A stretch of DNA of 36,488 nucleotides from Gammaproteobacteria bacterium (lineage in GTDB: Bacteria > Pseudomonadota > Gammaproteobacteria > HyVt-429): assembly GCA_013152415.1 (NCBI GenBank), contig JAADGI010000014.1:1-36488 (forward strand), given 5' to 3'. The notes beneath the pieces were generated by a model, which saw only the letters and a program-made list of their open reading frames with translations, was not told where the DNA came from and did not search any database. The stretch's first letter is position 1. Each line of letters starts with the position of its first letter. The translations under genes were made by a program, and so were the position numbers. This document shows, piece after piece, positions 1-7,435 of the stretch.

Positions 1-12
1 GCAGCTTTCACC

Positions 13-91
13 GGAATCGGTGGCAGGCTTCGAATGGAATGGGGGGCAACCTTCCTCTGGAATCAGTGGCAGGGTTAGTCTGGAATACTCA
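13..91. repeat. 23-bp direct repeats, probable IS21-family terminus
   Basis: The pentamer GGAAT starts at 13, 36, 59 and 82, exactly 23 bases apart. Each copy is followed by a similar G-rich stretch (GGTGGCAGG, GGGGGCAAC, AGTGGCAGG). Multiple ~20-bp direct repeats near the tips, used as transposase-binding sites, are typical of IS21-family ends. The array stops at about 91, where the homology of the adjacent IS630 transposase reading frame also stops, so this looks like the tip of a second element inserted into it. The istA/istB genes would lie left of the window. Confidence 0.55.
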
Positions 92-991
92 AGTTGGCCA
101 AAGGATTTTGTTTGAGATAACCCCAGGCGTATTCGATGGGGTTCAGCTCCGGTGCATAGGGCGGCAAGAGGACGGAATGAATCGTGCGGGTATCGCGCAA
201 AAACGCCATGACGGATTTAGCCCGATGAGCTCTAAGCCGATCCCAGACGAGCACGATGGGATGAGGATCGAGCTATTGGTGAAGTTGGCGCAAGAAGGCG
301 ATGATCAATACGGCGTTGATGTGGGTATCGGGGTGGAGGCGAAAGTACAGATGCATGTGATCCCGCCTCGGGGCGACACACAACGCGGCGATGACGGAGA
401 CCTTCTTATGCGAACGGGTACGTTGGACAAGGACCGGAGTCTGGCCGCAGGGACTCCAACTGCGCCGCACCAGCGGTGCCATCAAAAGCCCGGATTCGTC
501 GAGGAAAACGAGGCAGGCCTTCAGGCGCGTAGCGTTTTTTTTACCCGCGGCCAGTCTTCTTTGACCCACCGCTGGATTTCGTCCTCATCGCGTTCGATCG
601 CACGACGGGTAGGTTTTTGCGGGCTGAAACCCAATCCATGCAGCAGGCGCCCGATATGATCGACGTGGTAGTCCACCTCAAAACGGTCCCAGATGACCTG
701 GGCCACTCGCGGACAGGTCCACAAATCGGTGGCAAAACCGGCAGCCTTGGCGCCCTTCAACAAAATCTTCTCCAGGCGTTTTTTGCCCTTGGCATCCAGG
801 GCTGGTGGTCGCCCGGGAGTCGGTCGGGCTTGAATGCCGACCTCTCCCTGTTTGCGGTAAGCCGCATTCCAGCGGCGCACACTGCGTCGATCTCGCCGTG
901 CGACTTCAACAGGGGTGTAACCTTCTTTAAGCAATGCAATACTTCGGTGGCGGCGTTGTTCCAACACTTTGGGGCTTCCACAAGGTCTCAT
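92..991 (-). pseudogene. IS630-family transposase, frameshifted, interrupted and 3'-truncated
   Basis: This is a DDE-type IS630-family transposase that can be read only by combining frames. The first frame (991 down to 521) encodes the N-terminal helix-turn-helix and winged-helix DNA-binding part. A run of eight A on the coding strand (535-542) precedes a -1 shift into a second frame carrying FLDESG with the first catalytic Asp. That frame meets an in-frame TAG at 273-275. Beyond it, the same frame continues with VLVWDRLRAH (second Asp) and PELNPIEYAW (catalytic Glu). It ends in foreign sequence at about position 91, so the last ~40 residues are missing. A strong GGAGGAGG ribosome site precedes the ATG at 991. 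A8 is a classical slippery tract, so the frame change may be programmed, but the TAG and the truncation indicate a dead copy. Confidence 0.85.
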
Positions 992-1034
992 CACAGGGTA
1001 CCTCCTCCCCTAAGGATAGGACATTACTAATGCA

Positions 1035-1157
1035 GGAGTCAATAGTTTCCTTATCATCAAGATCGTACTTGTGGCATAGAGCGCATATGTAGCACTTATC
1101 AGCTAGGTCTTCCCTTTGTCTGTACCGATACTGTGTGTAAAATTTCGGCAATTTGAC
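1035..1157 (-). pseudogene. orphan coding fragment with CxxCxxC motif next to the IS
   Basis: An open frame reads toward the IS630 element and merges into it. About 40 residues upstream of the element are non-repetitive, basic and aromatic, with CYICALCHKYDLDD, a possible zinc or Fe-S knuckle. The frame loses any gene-like character once it enters element sequence. It may be the 5' remnant of a gene disrupted by the insertion, or a chance frame. I do not recognise the family. Confidence 0.25.
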
Positions 1158-1193
1158 CATTCCTCTCATACCACCCAACGCTTTGCTCACTAG

Positions 1194-1246
1194 CAATTTA
1201 ATAGGGCACGTTTTTGCGAGTGCAAAACAAGTACCGCATTAAATTG
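1194..1246. repeat. nested inverted repeat in AT-rich gap
   Basis: Perfect 9-bp arms CAATTTAAT (1194-1202) and ATTAAATTG (1238-1246) enclose a second perfect 6-bp stem-loop, TTTTGC-GAGT-GCAAAA (1212-1227). The structure lies in the 400-base gap between the IS remnant and the DUF4160/DUF2442 pair. The rest of that gap (about 1250-1396) shows no credible gene. The function is unknown. A recombination site or remnant transposon end is possible but unsupported. Confidence 0.45.
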
Positions 1247-1396
1247 TCCGGTGTAGCTATGTGTTAGAGGTTTATTTTGCACGCTACTTACTAACCTAGG
1301 GGATCAAAGGGGTCGAGTTACTTGAAATGATTTTGATGGAAGCACAAAGACCGGGGCACCATAATTTGATCATCGAATTGGTCGGTTTGTTATGCG

Positions 1397-1657
1397 TCAC
1401 TTGGCTTTTAGGGGGAATTGTTCGGGATGCTCGATGGTCTCTATCCCTAGATCTACGTCAAGATCAGGCCAATAGAGATGTCCGGGACTATGCTCTTCTA
1501 CGTTCAACACTTTCCCAACTGGCGCATCCTTGAACCATGGGAAATCTTCAAAAGACATAAAATGCTCACGATTCCCAAATAGCAGCCATACACCGTGGCT
1601 TGAAATATTTGTTATCTCAACTTCCGAAGAAGCTATACCATGCGGTCTTGAGCTCAT
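1397..1657 (-). CDS. DUF2442 domain protein, putative antitoxin partner
   Basis: This small protein of about 86 residues is typical of DUF2442, with core ITNISSHGVWLLF, then FEDFPWFKDA, and a WPDLDVDLGIE tail. The ATG at 1657 is preferred over an upstream TTG at 1672 because GGAG lies about nine bases before it. The gene begins inside the 3' end of the upstream DUF4160 gene (about 41-nt overlap), implying translational coupling. DUF4160/DUF2442 pairs recur in bacterial genomes and have been proposed as toxin-antitoxin-like modules; which partner is the toxin is not established here. Location beside a broken IS fits accessory DNA. Confidence 0.8.
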   Translation of the reverse strand: MSSRPHGIASSEVEITNISSHGVWLLFGNREHFMSFEDFPWFKDAPVGKVLNVEEHSPGHLYWPDLDVDLGIETIEHPEQFPLKAK

Positions 1658-1856
1658 CGTAGCGCTCTCCAATAATCTTCTCTATTACGTTCAATTGTAC
1701 ATTAGAAAACCGATAGTTTCTCGCCAACACAAGCTCTGGTTTCAGCCAGTATTTTGCTTCTCCATCAGGGCTATACACATGTACATGTGGGCGTGACTCT
1801 TCCCTTGAGAAGAAAAAGAACCTGTATCCGCTCTCCCTGAATATCGTAGGACTCAT
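1617..1856 (-). CDS. DUF4160 domain protein, putative toxin partner
   Basis: The 79-residue protein matches the usual DUF4160 length and layout. It has an N-terminal SPTIFRESGYRFFFFSRE strand pair, then RPHVHV, then a C-terminal helix ending IGERYDELKTAWYSFF. The conserved (R/E)PHVHV segment is the family hallmark. AGGGAAATAG precedes the ATG. It is the first gene of a two-gene unit with the overlapping DUF2442 gene. A toxin-antitoxin role is an inference from the family's genomic habit; no catalytic motif proves it. Confidence 0.8.
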   Translation of the reverse strand: MSPTIFRESGYRFFFFSREESRPHVHVYSPDGEAKYWLKPELVLARNYRFSNVQLNVIEKIIGERYDELKTAWYSFFGS

Positions 1857-1934
1857 CTATTTCCCTATATACCTGTTCCTTGTTTTTCTCTGCGCCTTTG
1901 CGGCCCCCGCGTTATTTCCAAAGCAACTAAAAAA

Positions 1935-3824
1935 TCAGACAGTCGCCTGGTCACCTTTCTTAGTCAACCAAGCCTTACGATCTGCGGCACGCTTCTTGGC
2001 CAACAGCAGATCAAGCACCTTTTTAGTGGTGTCACCGGGTGTGGCGGTGAGCTGCACCAGGCGGCGGGTATCGGGGTTCATAGTGGTCTCCCGCAACTGC
2101 ATGGGGTTCATTTCCCCCAGGCCCTTAAATCTCTGCACATTCACCTTACCCTTAAGTTTTTCCGCTTCGATGCGTTCTAACACGCCCTTCCTTTCCTGGT
2201 CATCCAGGGCATAGTAAACATGCTTGCCCACATCAATACGGTACAGGGGCGGCATAGCGATGTAGACACGACCGGCTACCACCAGCGCAGAAAAATGACG
2301 CACGAACAGGGCGCATAGCAGCGTAGCGATGTGCAGGCCATCTGAATCTGCGTCCGCAAGGATGCAGATCTTGCCATAGCGCAGGTTGTCTATATTGCTG
2401 ACGCCGGGGTCTACCCCCAGGGCCACGGCAATATCGTGTACCTCTTGAGAGCCTAATACCACCGCAGGGTCCACTTCCCAGGTGTTCAATATCTTTCCCC
2501 GTAGCGGCATGATGGCCTGGAACTCACGGTCCCGGGCCTGCTTGGCTGAGCCGCCCGCGGAATCACCTTCCACCAAAAATAATTCAGTCCGTTCCAGATC
2601 CTGGCTACTGCAATCTGCCAGTTTGCCGGGCAAGGCCGGGCCACTGGATATTTTTTTGCGGGCAACTTTCTTTCCAGCACGCAAACGGGCCTGGGCATTG
2701 TCGATGGCCAACTGGGCAATGCGTTCTGCATCGGCGGTGTGTTGGTTAAGCCACAGACTCAATGCATCCTTGGTGACCCCCGACACAAATACGGCAGTTT
2801 CCCGTGACGAGAGTCGCTCTTTGGTTTGCCCGGAAAATTGGGGATCCTTGAGCCGCACCGATAAAATATAATTACACTTCCCCCACACGTCATCTGGGGC
2901 CAACTTCACCCCACGGGGTAGTAGGTTTCTAAACTCACAAAACTCTCGAATGGCCTCGGTCAGTCCACTACGAAAGCCATTAACATGGGTGCCCCCCTGG
3001 GGTGTAGGAATAAGATTGACGTAACTTTCCGCTACTGGCTCACCATCCTCACACAACCAGGCTATGGCCCAATCCACTTCTTCATCGCTACCCTTGTAGC
3101 ACCCTACAAAAGGTTCTTCGGGCACCCGCTCCACATCCGCCAATTCATCCAACAAATAGTCGAGCAAGCCATCTTCGTAATACCACTGTTCGTTGTCTTT
3201 CTTGTTGGCCTCGCTAACGAAGGATAAATGCAGACCTGGGCATAATACCGCCTTGGCTCGCAATAAATGCTTCAGGCTGGGAATATGAAAGTTTACGGAA
3301 TCAAAAAATTGTGGGTCGGGAAGAAAGCGCAATAAGGTCCCTGTATTGCGGGTACCGACTTTGCCCACCGCCTTCAGGTCCTGGGTCTTTTCACCACCGG
3401 AAAATTGCATTTTGTATTCTTTGCCGCCACGTCGCACCTGCACCATGAGCGCTTTGGACAGGGCATTGACCACCGATACCCCCACTCCATGTAAGCCACC
3501 TGAAAACCGATAGTTCTTGCCGGAAAATTTTCCCCCTGCATGGAGGCGGGTGAGAATGACTTCGACCCCCGAAACCCCTTCCTCCTTATGTTTATCCACT
3601 GGCATTCCACGGCCATCGTCTTCCACCGACATGGAGCCATCCTTATGGAGGGTGATATCGATACGCTTGGCATGGCCAGCAATGGCCTCATCGACACTAT
3701 TATCAATCACTTCCTTGGCGAGATGATTGGGCCGATCAGTATCGGTATACATCCCTGGCCGTTTGCGTACCGGCTCAAGCCCGGTAAGCACCTCAATGGC
3801 TGAGGCATCATAAACCCGATTCAT
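1935..3824 (-). CDS. parE: DNA topoisomerase IV subunit B
   Basis: ParE is the ATPase subunit of topoisomerase IV, which with ParC decatenates and relaxes DNA. The 629-residue length matches the short gammaproteobacterial ParE rather than the ~800-residue GyrB. The GHKL ATPase motifs are visible: EVIDNSVDEA (residues 38-47), DDGRGMP (69-75) and GGLHGVGVSVVNALS (109-123). The TOPRIM metal-binding motifs are EGDSAGG (419-425) and DADSDG (491-496); the serine in DADSDGLHI is ParE-like, where GyrB usually has DADVDGSHI. Start ATG at 3822-3824 has GGAG about 11 bases upstream. It follows the CNP1-like gene by 36 bases, probably on one transcript. No parC is in the window. Confidence 0.97.
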   Translation of the reverse strand: MNRVYDASAIEVLTGLEPVRKRPGMYTDTDRPNHLAKEVIDNSVDEAIAGHAKRIDITLHKDGSMSVEDDGRGMPVDKHKEEGVSGVEVILTRLHAGGKFSGKNYRFSGGLHGVGVSVVNALSKALMVQVRRGGKEYKMQFSGGEKTQDLKAVGKVGTRNTGTLLRFLPDPQFFDSVNFHIPSLKHLLRAKAVLCPGLHLSFVSEANKKDNEQWYYEDGLLDYLLDELADVERVPEEPFVGCYKGSDEEVDWAIAWLCEDGEPVAESYVNLIPTPQGGTHVNGFRSGLTEAIREFCEFRNLLPRGVKLAPDDVWGKCNYILSVRLKDPQFSGQTKERLSSRETAVFVSGVTKDALSLWLNQHTADAERIAQLAIDNAQARLRAGKKVARKKISSGPALPGKLADCSSQDLERTELFLVEGDSAGGSAKQARDREFQAIMPLRGKILNTWEVDPAVVLGSQEVHDIAVALGVDPGVSNIDNLRYGKICILADADSDGLHIATLLCALFVRHFSALVVAGRVYIAMPPLYRIDVGKHVYYALDDQERKGVLERIEAEKLKGKVNVQRFKGLGEMNPMQLRETTMNPDTRRLVQLTATPGDTTKKVLDLLLAKKRAADRKAWLTKKGDQATV

Positions 3825-3860
3825 GATGGACGATGCTCCACAAGACAGGCTTGGCCAGCA

Positions 3861-4415
3861 CTACGGCTCATTATCTTCTATATCGTATTTAATTCTTCTC
3901 ACGATATCCCGGGGTGATCTGGGATACTCATTATCGGAACACAAATAATAACGAGCAAGATCAAAACGATATCGACTCTCTCCCCAATAGCGGATAGGCT
4001 GCCATTGGGAGTCGCTAACAAGCCGCCACTTACCCTCCGGGATACCGTAGGCATAGGTCTTGTATAGCTGGGCCCCGCAACGAAGGCCTTCAAAAAAGAT
4101 ATTGCGCACCCCAGTTTTCGATTCAATGGCGTAGGCAAATCTCACTACCCCGTCTTTTCCCAAAGTCACGGACCGGCTATCAACCAACAAGCGACCCCGA
4201 TCCGTAGGTGATCTGCCGGCTTCCACCAGGTAACGATCCTTGGGGTAGGCAGGCAGCTGGGTCCCGCCTTCACTCCAACGCTTGGCTGCGGTCGCACTGG
4301 GGTCAAAATCAAATTTGTACTCAGGTTCTTCCATTGGACCATCTGACAGGGCTGGGACAACGACGACACCCATAGTCAGAAATACTAAACCGGAAAAATA
4401 CAGACGCAATGACAT
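3861..4415 (-). CDS. CNP1-like family secreted protein
   Basis: This 184-residue protein has an N-terminal hydrophobic signal segment (LYFSGLVFLTMGVVVVPAL), suggesting export. The mature part resembles the CNP1-like family (PF08750): FDFDPSATAAKRWSEGGTQLPAYP near the start, then LVDSRSVTLGKDGVVRFAYAI, and an RCGAQLYKTYAYG segment. The family's function is unknown. ATG 4415 is preferred over TTG 4418 because AAGGGG lies ten bases upstream. That ribosome site is part of the 3' arm of an intrinsic terminator stem (4422-4448), so translation could be affected by folding of readthrough RNA. It lies directly upstream of parE. Confidence 0.85.
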   Translation of the reverse strand: MSLRLYFSGLVFLTMGVVVVPALSDGPMEEPEYKFDFDPSATAAKRWSEGGTQLPAYPKDRYLVEAGRSPTDRGRLLVDSRSVTLGKDGVVRFAYAIESKTGVRNIFFEGLRCGAQLYKTYAYGIPEGKWRLVSDSQWQPIRYWGESRYRFDLARYYLCSDNEYPRSPRDIVRRIKYDIEDNEP

Positions 4416-4448
4416 CAAAAAGGCCCCTTGAGCAGTAATAAAGGGGCC
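4416..4448 (-). terminator. intrinsic terminator after the DUF3501 gene
   Basis: The perfect 8-bp stem GGCCCCTT/AAGGGGCC (4422-4429 with 4441-4448) has an 11-base loop and is followed on the minus strand by TTTTTG. It ends the rubrerythrin/DUF3501 unit. It also contains the probable ribosome site of the CNP1-like gene, whose ATG is at 4413-4415. Confidence 0.8.
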
Positions 4449-4473
4449 AGTATACCGCCTTTAGCAACCCAAA

Positions 4474-5058
4474 TCAGGCGAGATCCTGGACCAGGGAGTG
4501 GCGTATCGTTTCCGGAACCGGATCACTTTGGTGGCAATAGGCCTCGTGTTCGATGCCTACCGCGATGGGTTCACCGGCCTTGGCCAAGGTAACCATTTCC
4601 GGGGACAACTCAAAGCGAAGGAAATGCACCGAGGAGGTCTTTTCATTGTTTTCTCTTTCCATGTCTTCATCTGCGATAGCCCAGACATGTTCATGGTCTG
4701 CCACCTTGACCCACACCCGGCTCTCAATGCCCTTCATGCTTTCAAGCGCCACCTTACGTTCACCTTCATCCTCAAATTCAATCATGAAGGTGGCCTTCCA
4801 ATTGCCACCATCGGGAATCAAGGGATTATAGGTTGAGAGTTCTTCCTCGATAGCATCAGGCTCAAAGATACGCTCAACCCGCAGCATCTCCTGAATCTGA
4901 TAGAGCATGGTCTTACGATCCTCGAAGTACAAAGCAGCATTAGGTCCAACTTGCACCCTACGCGCCTTCTTATGGGCCATGATTTTGGTTCTGAAATCAC
5001 TGCGGTGCTCAGTGTAATCTTCGAGGCTAAGCAAATCCTGGCGCGTCAATTTCTGCAT
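4474..5058 (-). CDS. DUF3501 family protein
   Basis: The 194-residue protein matches DUF3501 throughout: MQKLTRQDLLSLEDY at the start, FRTKIMAHKKARRVQVG, LYFEDRKTMLYQIQEMLRVE, and a long acidic middle. ATG 5058 fits the family N-terminus better than TTG 5070. The biochemical role is unknown. DUF3501 genes are recurrently found beside rubrerythrin and a GlpC-like Fe-S protein, as here, suggesting a shared job in oxygen or peroxide handling. It lies 41 bases after the oxidoreductase gene and is followed by a strong terminator. No signal peptide or membrane segment is visible, so it is probably cytoplasmic. Confidence 0.88.
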   Translation of the reverse strand: MQKLTRQDLLSLEDYTEHRSDFRTKIMAHKKARRVQVGPNAALYFEDRKTMLYQIQEMLRVERIFEPDAIEEELSTYNPLIPDGGNWKATFMIEFEDEGERKVALESMKGIESRVWVKVADHEHVWAIADEDMERENNEKTSSVHFLRFELSPEMVTLAKAGEPIAVGIEHEAYCHQSDPVPETIRHSLVQDLA

Positions 5059-5099
5059 CTCTGTTTCCAAGTGTACGTTTAGCTAAAGGCAGATACTCA

Positions 5100-6434
5100 C
5101 TAAATTCCATAGGCTTGTCGTAACAATGAAATCGGGTGTTGTGATTGACTACCGTCATCAAGTCCACGTTCGATATGATGCCCTGCCATAGCACAATCAC
5201 TAGTATAGTGATCCGGTGAAGATTTTTTGATCAAGCGTACGATGGGCCGGCAAATTTTCACCGCCGCCGAATGGAATTCCCGTTTAAGCGCGTAGGTACC
5301 GTCGTGCCCCGAACACCGTTCAATGACCTCTACCGTAGTGCCAGGAACTAACTTAAGTATATCCCGGGTCTTCATGCCGATACGCTGCACCCGTTGATGA
5401 CAAGCGGCGTGATAGACCACCTTCCCTAAAGGGCCGACAAAATGGGTATTAAGCTTGCCGCCCTTGTGCCTCAGCATGAGATATTCAAAAGGATCATAAG
5501 TGGCATCCCTGACCTTTAGCACATCCATATCTTCCGGATACATCAAGGGTAATTCTTGCTTGAACATGAGCACACAAGAAGGCACCGGGGCAACAATATC
5601 CCAACCCTCATCGACAAGTTTGGCCAACACCGGGATATTGACTTCCTTTAACTTGTTGACGGCCTCCAGATCACCCAACTCCAGCTTGGGCATACCACAA
5701 CATCGCTCCTGGTCTGCCACTCGCACAGGAATACCATTGTGCCCAAACACCGTAATCAGGTCTTCGCCTATCCGAGGTTCGTTGTAATTGCCGTAGCAAG
5801 TTGCAAATAACACGACTTTGCCCTGGGTACCCCCCACCGGCTCGACCTGTGAGGTATCCACACCTTGTTCCTTGAAACGCTTACGTAAGGTATGCCGATG
5901 GTATTGAGGCACTGTGGCTTCAGGATGTACGCCCAGTGCTTTGTCCAATAGCTTACGCATCGTTCCGCTACGGTTAGCGGCATTGACTGCATTGACCACA
6001 ATGGGGATAGCGGCCAACTGCCCCACTTTATCGGTGGAGGCCAGAATCTTGTCCCGGGTCTTGGGCCGTCCCTCTCTAAAATACACCGCCTTGGCACGTA
6101 ACATGAGATGAGGGAAATCCAGATTCCACTCATGAGGGGGGACATAGGGGCACTTGGTCAAGAAACATAGATCACATAAGTAACAGTGATCCACCACCTT
6201 GGGGTAATCTTTCTTATCCACCCCATCCACTTCCAGGGTAGAAGACTCATCTACCAAATCAAATAAGGTGGGAAAGGCTTGGCACAGATTGACGCAGCGC
6301 CGACAGCCGTGACAGATGTCAAAGACCCGCTCCAGTTCTTCGTTGAGCAAATCATGGTTGTAAAAATCACCCTCCCGCCACTGAACTGCGTGGCGGGTAG
6401 GAGCCTTCAGGCTACCTTCATGGGTGATCGGCAT
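5100..6434 (-). CDS. CCG-domain (Fe-S)-binding oxidoreductase, GlpC/HdrD-like
   Basis: This Fe-S protein of about 444 residues resembles the GlpC and heterodisulfide-reductase D families. Two N-terminal cluster motifs are visible: C41, C44, C47, C51 (CHGCRRCVNLC) and C84, C87, C90, C95 (CYLCDLCFLTKCP). Two C-terminal cysteine-rich repeats follow: ATCYGNYNEP with C245-C246-G, and AACHQR with C374. The second has CSGHDGTY instead of CCG, so one cluster site departs from the canonical cysteine set. Start at MPITHEG is chosen because the upstream extension lacks family character. Context between rubrerythrin and DUF3501 suggests electron delivery to a peroxide-reducing diiron protein. That is inference; the donor is unknown. 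Confidence 0.85.
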   Translation of the reverse strand: MPITHEGSLKAPTRHAVQWREGDFYNHDLLNEELERVFDICHGCRRCVNLCQAFPTLFDLVDESSTLEVDGVDKKDYPKVVDHCYLCDLCFLTKCPYVPPHEWNLDFPHLMLRAKAVYFREGRPKTRDKILASTDKVGQLAAIPIVVNAVNAANRSGTMRKLLDKALGVHPEATVPQYHRHTLRKRFKEQGVDTSQVEPVGGTQGKVVLFATCYGNYNEPRIGEDLITVFGHNGIPVRVADQERCCGMPKLELGDLEAVNKLKEVNIPVLAKLVDEGWDIVAPVPSCVLMFKQELPLMYPEDMDVLKVRDATYDPFEYLMLRHKGGKLNTHFVGPLGKVVYHAACHQRVQRIGMKTRDILKLVPGTTVEVIERCSGHDGTYALKREFHSAAVKICRPIVRLIKKSSPDHYTSDCAMAGHHIERGLDDGSQSQHPISLLRQAYGI

Positions 6435-6451
6435 AATCGAATAGATGCTGG

Positions 6452-6482
6452 TTGATAAACAAAGGGGCCGCAAACGACCCCT
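6452..6482 (-). terminator. intrinsic terminator or attenuator after rubrerythrin
   Basis: On the minus strand AGGGGTCG-TTTG-CGGCCCCT forms an 8-bp stem with one G-T wobble and a 4-base loop (6463-6482), followed by TTTGTTTATC. It sits between the rubrerythrin stop and the ATG of the Fe-S oxidoreductase. It could set a higher level of rubrerythrin relative to the downstream genes. Confidence 0.7.
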
Positions 6483-6508
6483 GATTATAGAACATCTAAG
6501 CCGACAGG

Positions 6509-6925
6509 CTAGTCCAAGCTGTCCAGGGCTTTTTGAAAACGATTGGCGTGAGAACGCTCGGCCTTGGCCAGGGTTTCAAACCAATCGGCAATCTCATCAA
6601 AACCCTCATCACGGGCAGATTTGGCCATACCTGGGTACATATCCGTGTACTCGTGGGTCTCACCGGCGATGGCGGCCTTGAGGTTATCTGAAGTACCACC
6701 GATGGGAAGCCCGGTAGCAGGATCACCCACAGCTTCAAGGTATTCCAGATGCCCGTGGGCGTGGCCCGTTTCGCCTTCCGCAGTAGAACGGAATACGGTG
6801 GATACGTCATTATAGCCTTCTACATCAGCCTTGGCCGCGAAGTACAAATAGCGTCGATTGGCCTGGGACTCACCAGAGAAGGCGTCCTTTAGATTCTGTT
6901 CAGTCTTGCTGCCCTTAAGGTCCAT
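6509..6925 (-). CDS. rubrerythrin-like diiron protein without rubredoxin domain
   Basis: A ferritin-like four-helix diiron protein of about 138 residues. It carries [19 protein letters not shown] in the first helix, [14 protein letters not shown] (ExxH) in the second, and [15 protein letters not shown] and [14 protein letters not shown] (ExxH) in the second half. These supply the glutamate and histidine ligands of a peroxide-reducing diiron site. The C-terminal rubredoxin domain of classical rubrerythrin is missing, as in sulerythrin-type proteins, so electrons must come from another protein. The Fe-S oxidoreductase next door is the obvious candidate. AGGAG lies six bases before the second of two adjacent ATGs, so 6925 is preferred over 6928. 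A Fur-family-like palindrome lies 140 bases upstream. Confidence 0.92.
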   Translation of the reverse strand: MDLKGSKTEQNLKDAFSGESQANRRYLYFAAKADVEGYNDVSTVFRSTAEGETGHAHGHLEYLEAVGDPATGLPIGGTSDNLKAAIAGETHEYTDMYPGMAKSARDEGFDEIADWFETLAKAERSHANRFQKALDSLD

Positions 6926-7064
6926 CATGATCTCCTAATTGATAGTAAAGTGGCACAGAATTCAACGCCGGGGCGGTGTGTTTCTGTGGGTAAGGTCTGT
7001 CTTTGGTGGCTCACATCCACCCATGAGCCCCCACACTAGTATAGGACCCACACTGAATTCCACA

Positions 7065-7081
7065 TTTAGAATGATTCTAAA
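7065..7081. promoter_or_regulatory. Fur/PerR/Irr-like operator palindrome
   Basis: TTTAGAAT-G-ATTCTAAA is a perfect 8-1-8 inverted repeat. It has the 7-1-7 geometry and the TTAGAAT half-site style of Fur-superfamily (PerR, Irr) operators. It lies between divergent rubrerythrin and xseB, 140 bases before the rubrerythrin start. On the rubrerythrin strand, TATACT (7037-7042) lies 22 bases beyond it, so the operator would sit at the -35 region. Which regulator binds is not known. Confidence 0.55.
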
Positions 7082-7174
7082 CTTAGCCCAAGGAACTTGT
7101 CAACGGGCACCACCCCCCATACCCATGAACTGGTGTACAATCCCTCCCCCCCATAGCCCTGCCGGAGCCTTTGT

Positions 7175-7435
7175 GTGCCAAAACGGAAAGTCGTCAAACC
7201 TGTAGAATCCGGTAAATCAGCTGATTTTGAGGGTTCTTTGGCAGAGTTGGAGAAACTCGTCACCCGCCTGGAGGGGGGTGAACAGACACTCGAACAGTCT
7301 CTAGAGGATTTTGAACGGGGTATCTCGCTGGCTCGATCTTGTCAAAAGGACCTTAAAGCTGCAGAGCAGCGGGTCGAGAAACTCATCGAGAAAAATGGAG
7401 AATTTGTCACCGAACCCTTTGCCCCCGAAGACTGA
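7175..7435 (+). CDS. xseB: exodeoxyribonuclease VII small subunit
   Basis: XseB is the small subunit of exonuclease VII, which degrades single-stranded DNA with XseA. The 86-residue length is normal. The core FEGSLAELEKLVTRLEGGEQTLEQSLEDFERGI followed by the helical LARSCQKDLKAAEQRVEKL is diagnostic. The start is GTG with GGAG eight bases before it. The 3' end overlaps ispA by 41 bases. xseB heading an ispA-dxs group is common in gammaproteobacteria. No xseA is present here. Confidence 0.93.
   Translation: MPKRKVVKPVESGKSADFEGSLAELEKLVTRLEGGEQTLEQSLEDFERGISLARSCQKDLKAAEQRVEKLIEKNGEFVTEPFAPED

Noticed and set aside
1280..1325. REP-associated transposase remnant suggested by GGGGATCAAAGGGGTCGAGT
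   Set aside because: Only a short resemblance, with no Y1 transposase coding sequence nearby.
1250..1396. Integron attC site near the DUF4160/DUF2442 pair
   Set aside because: TAAC and GTTATGC strings occur, but the paired core sites do not fit the attC consensus.
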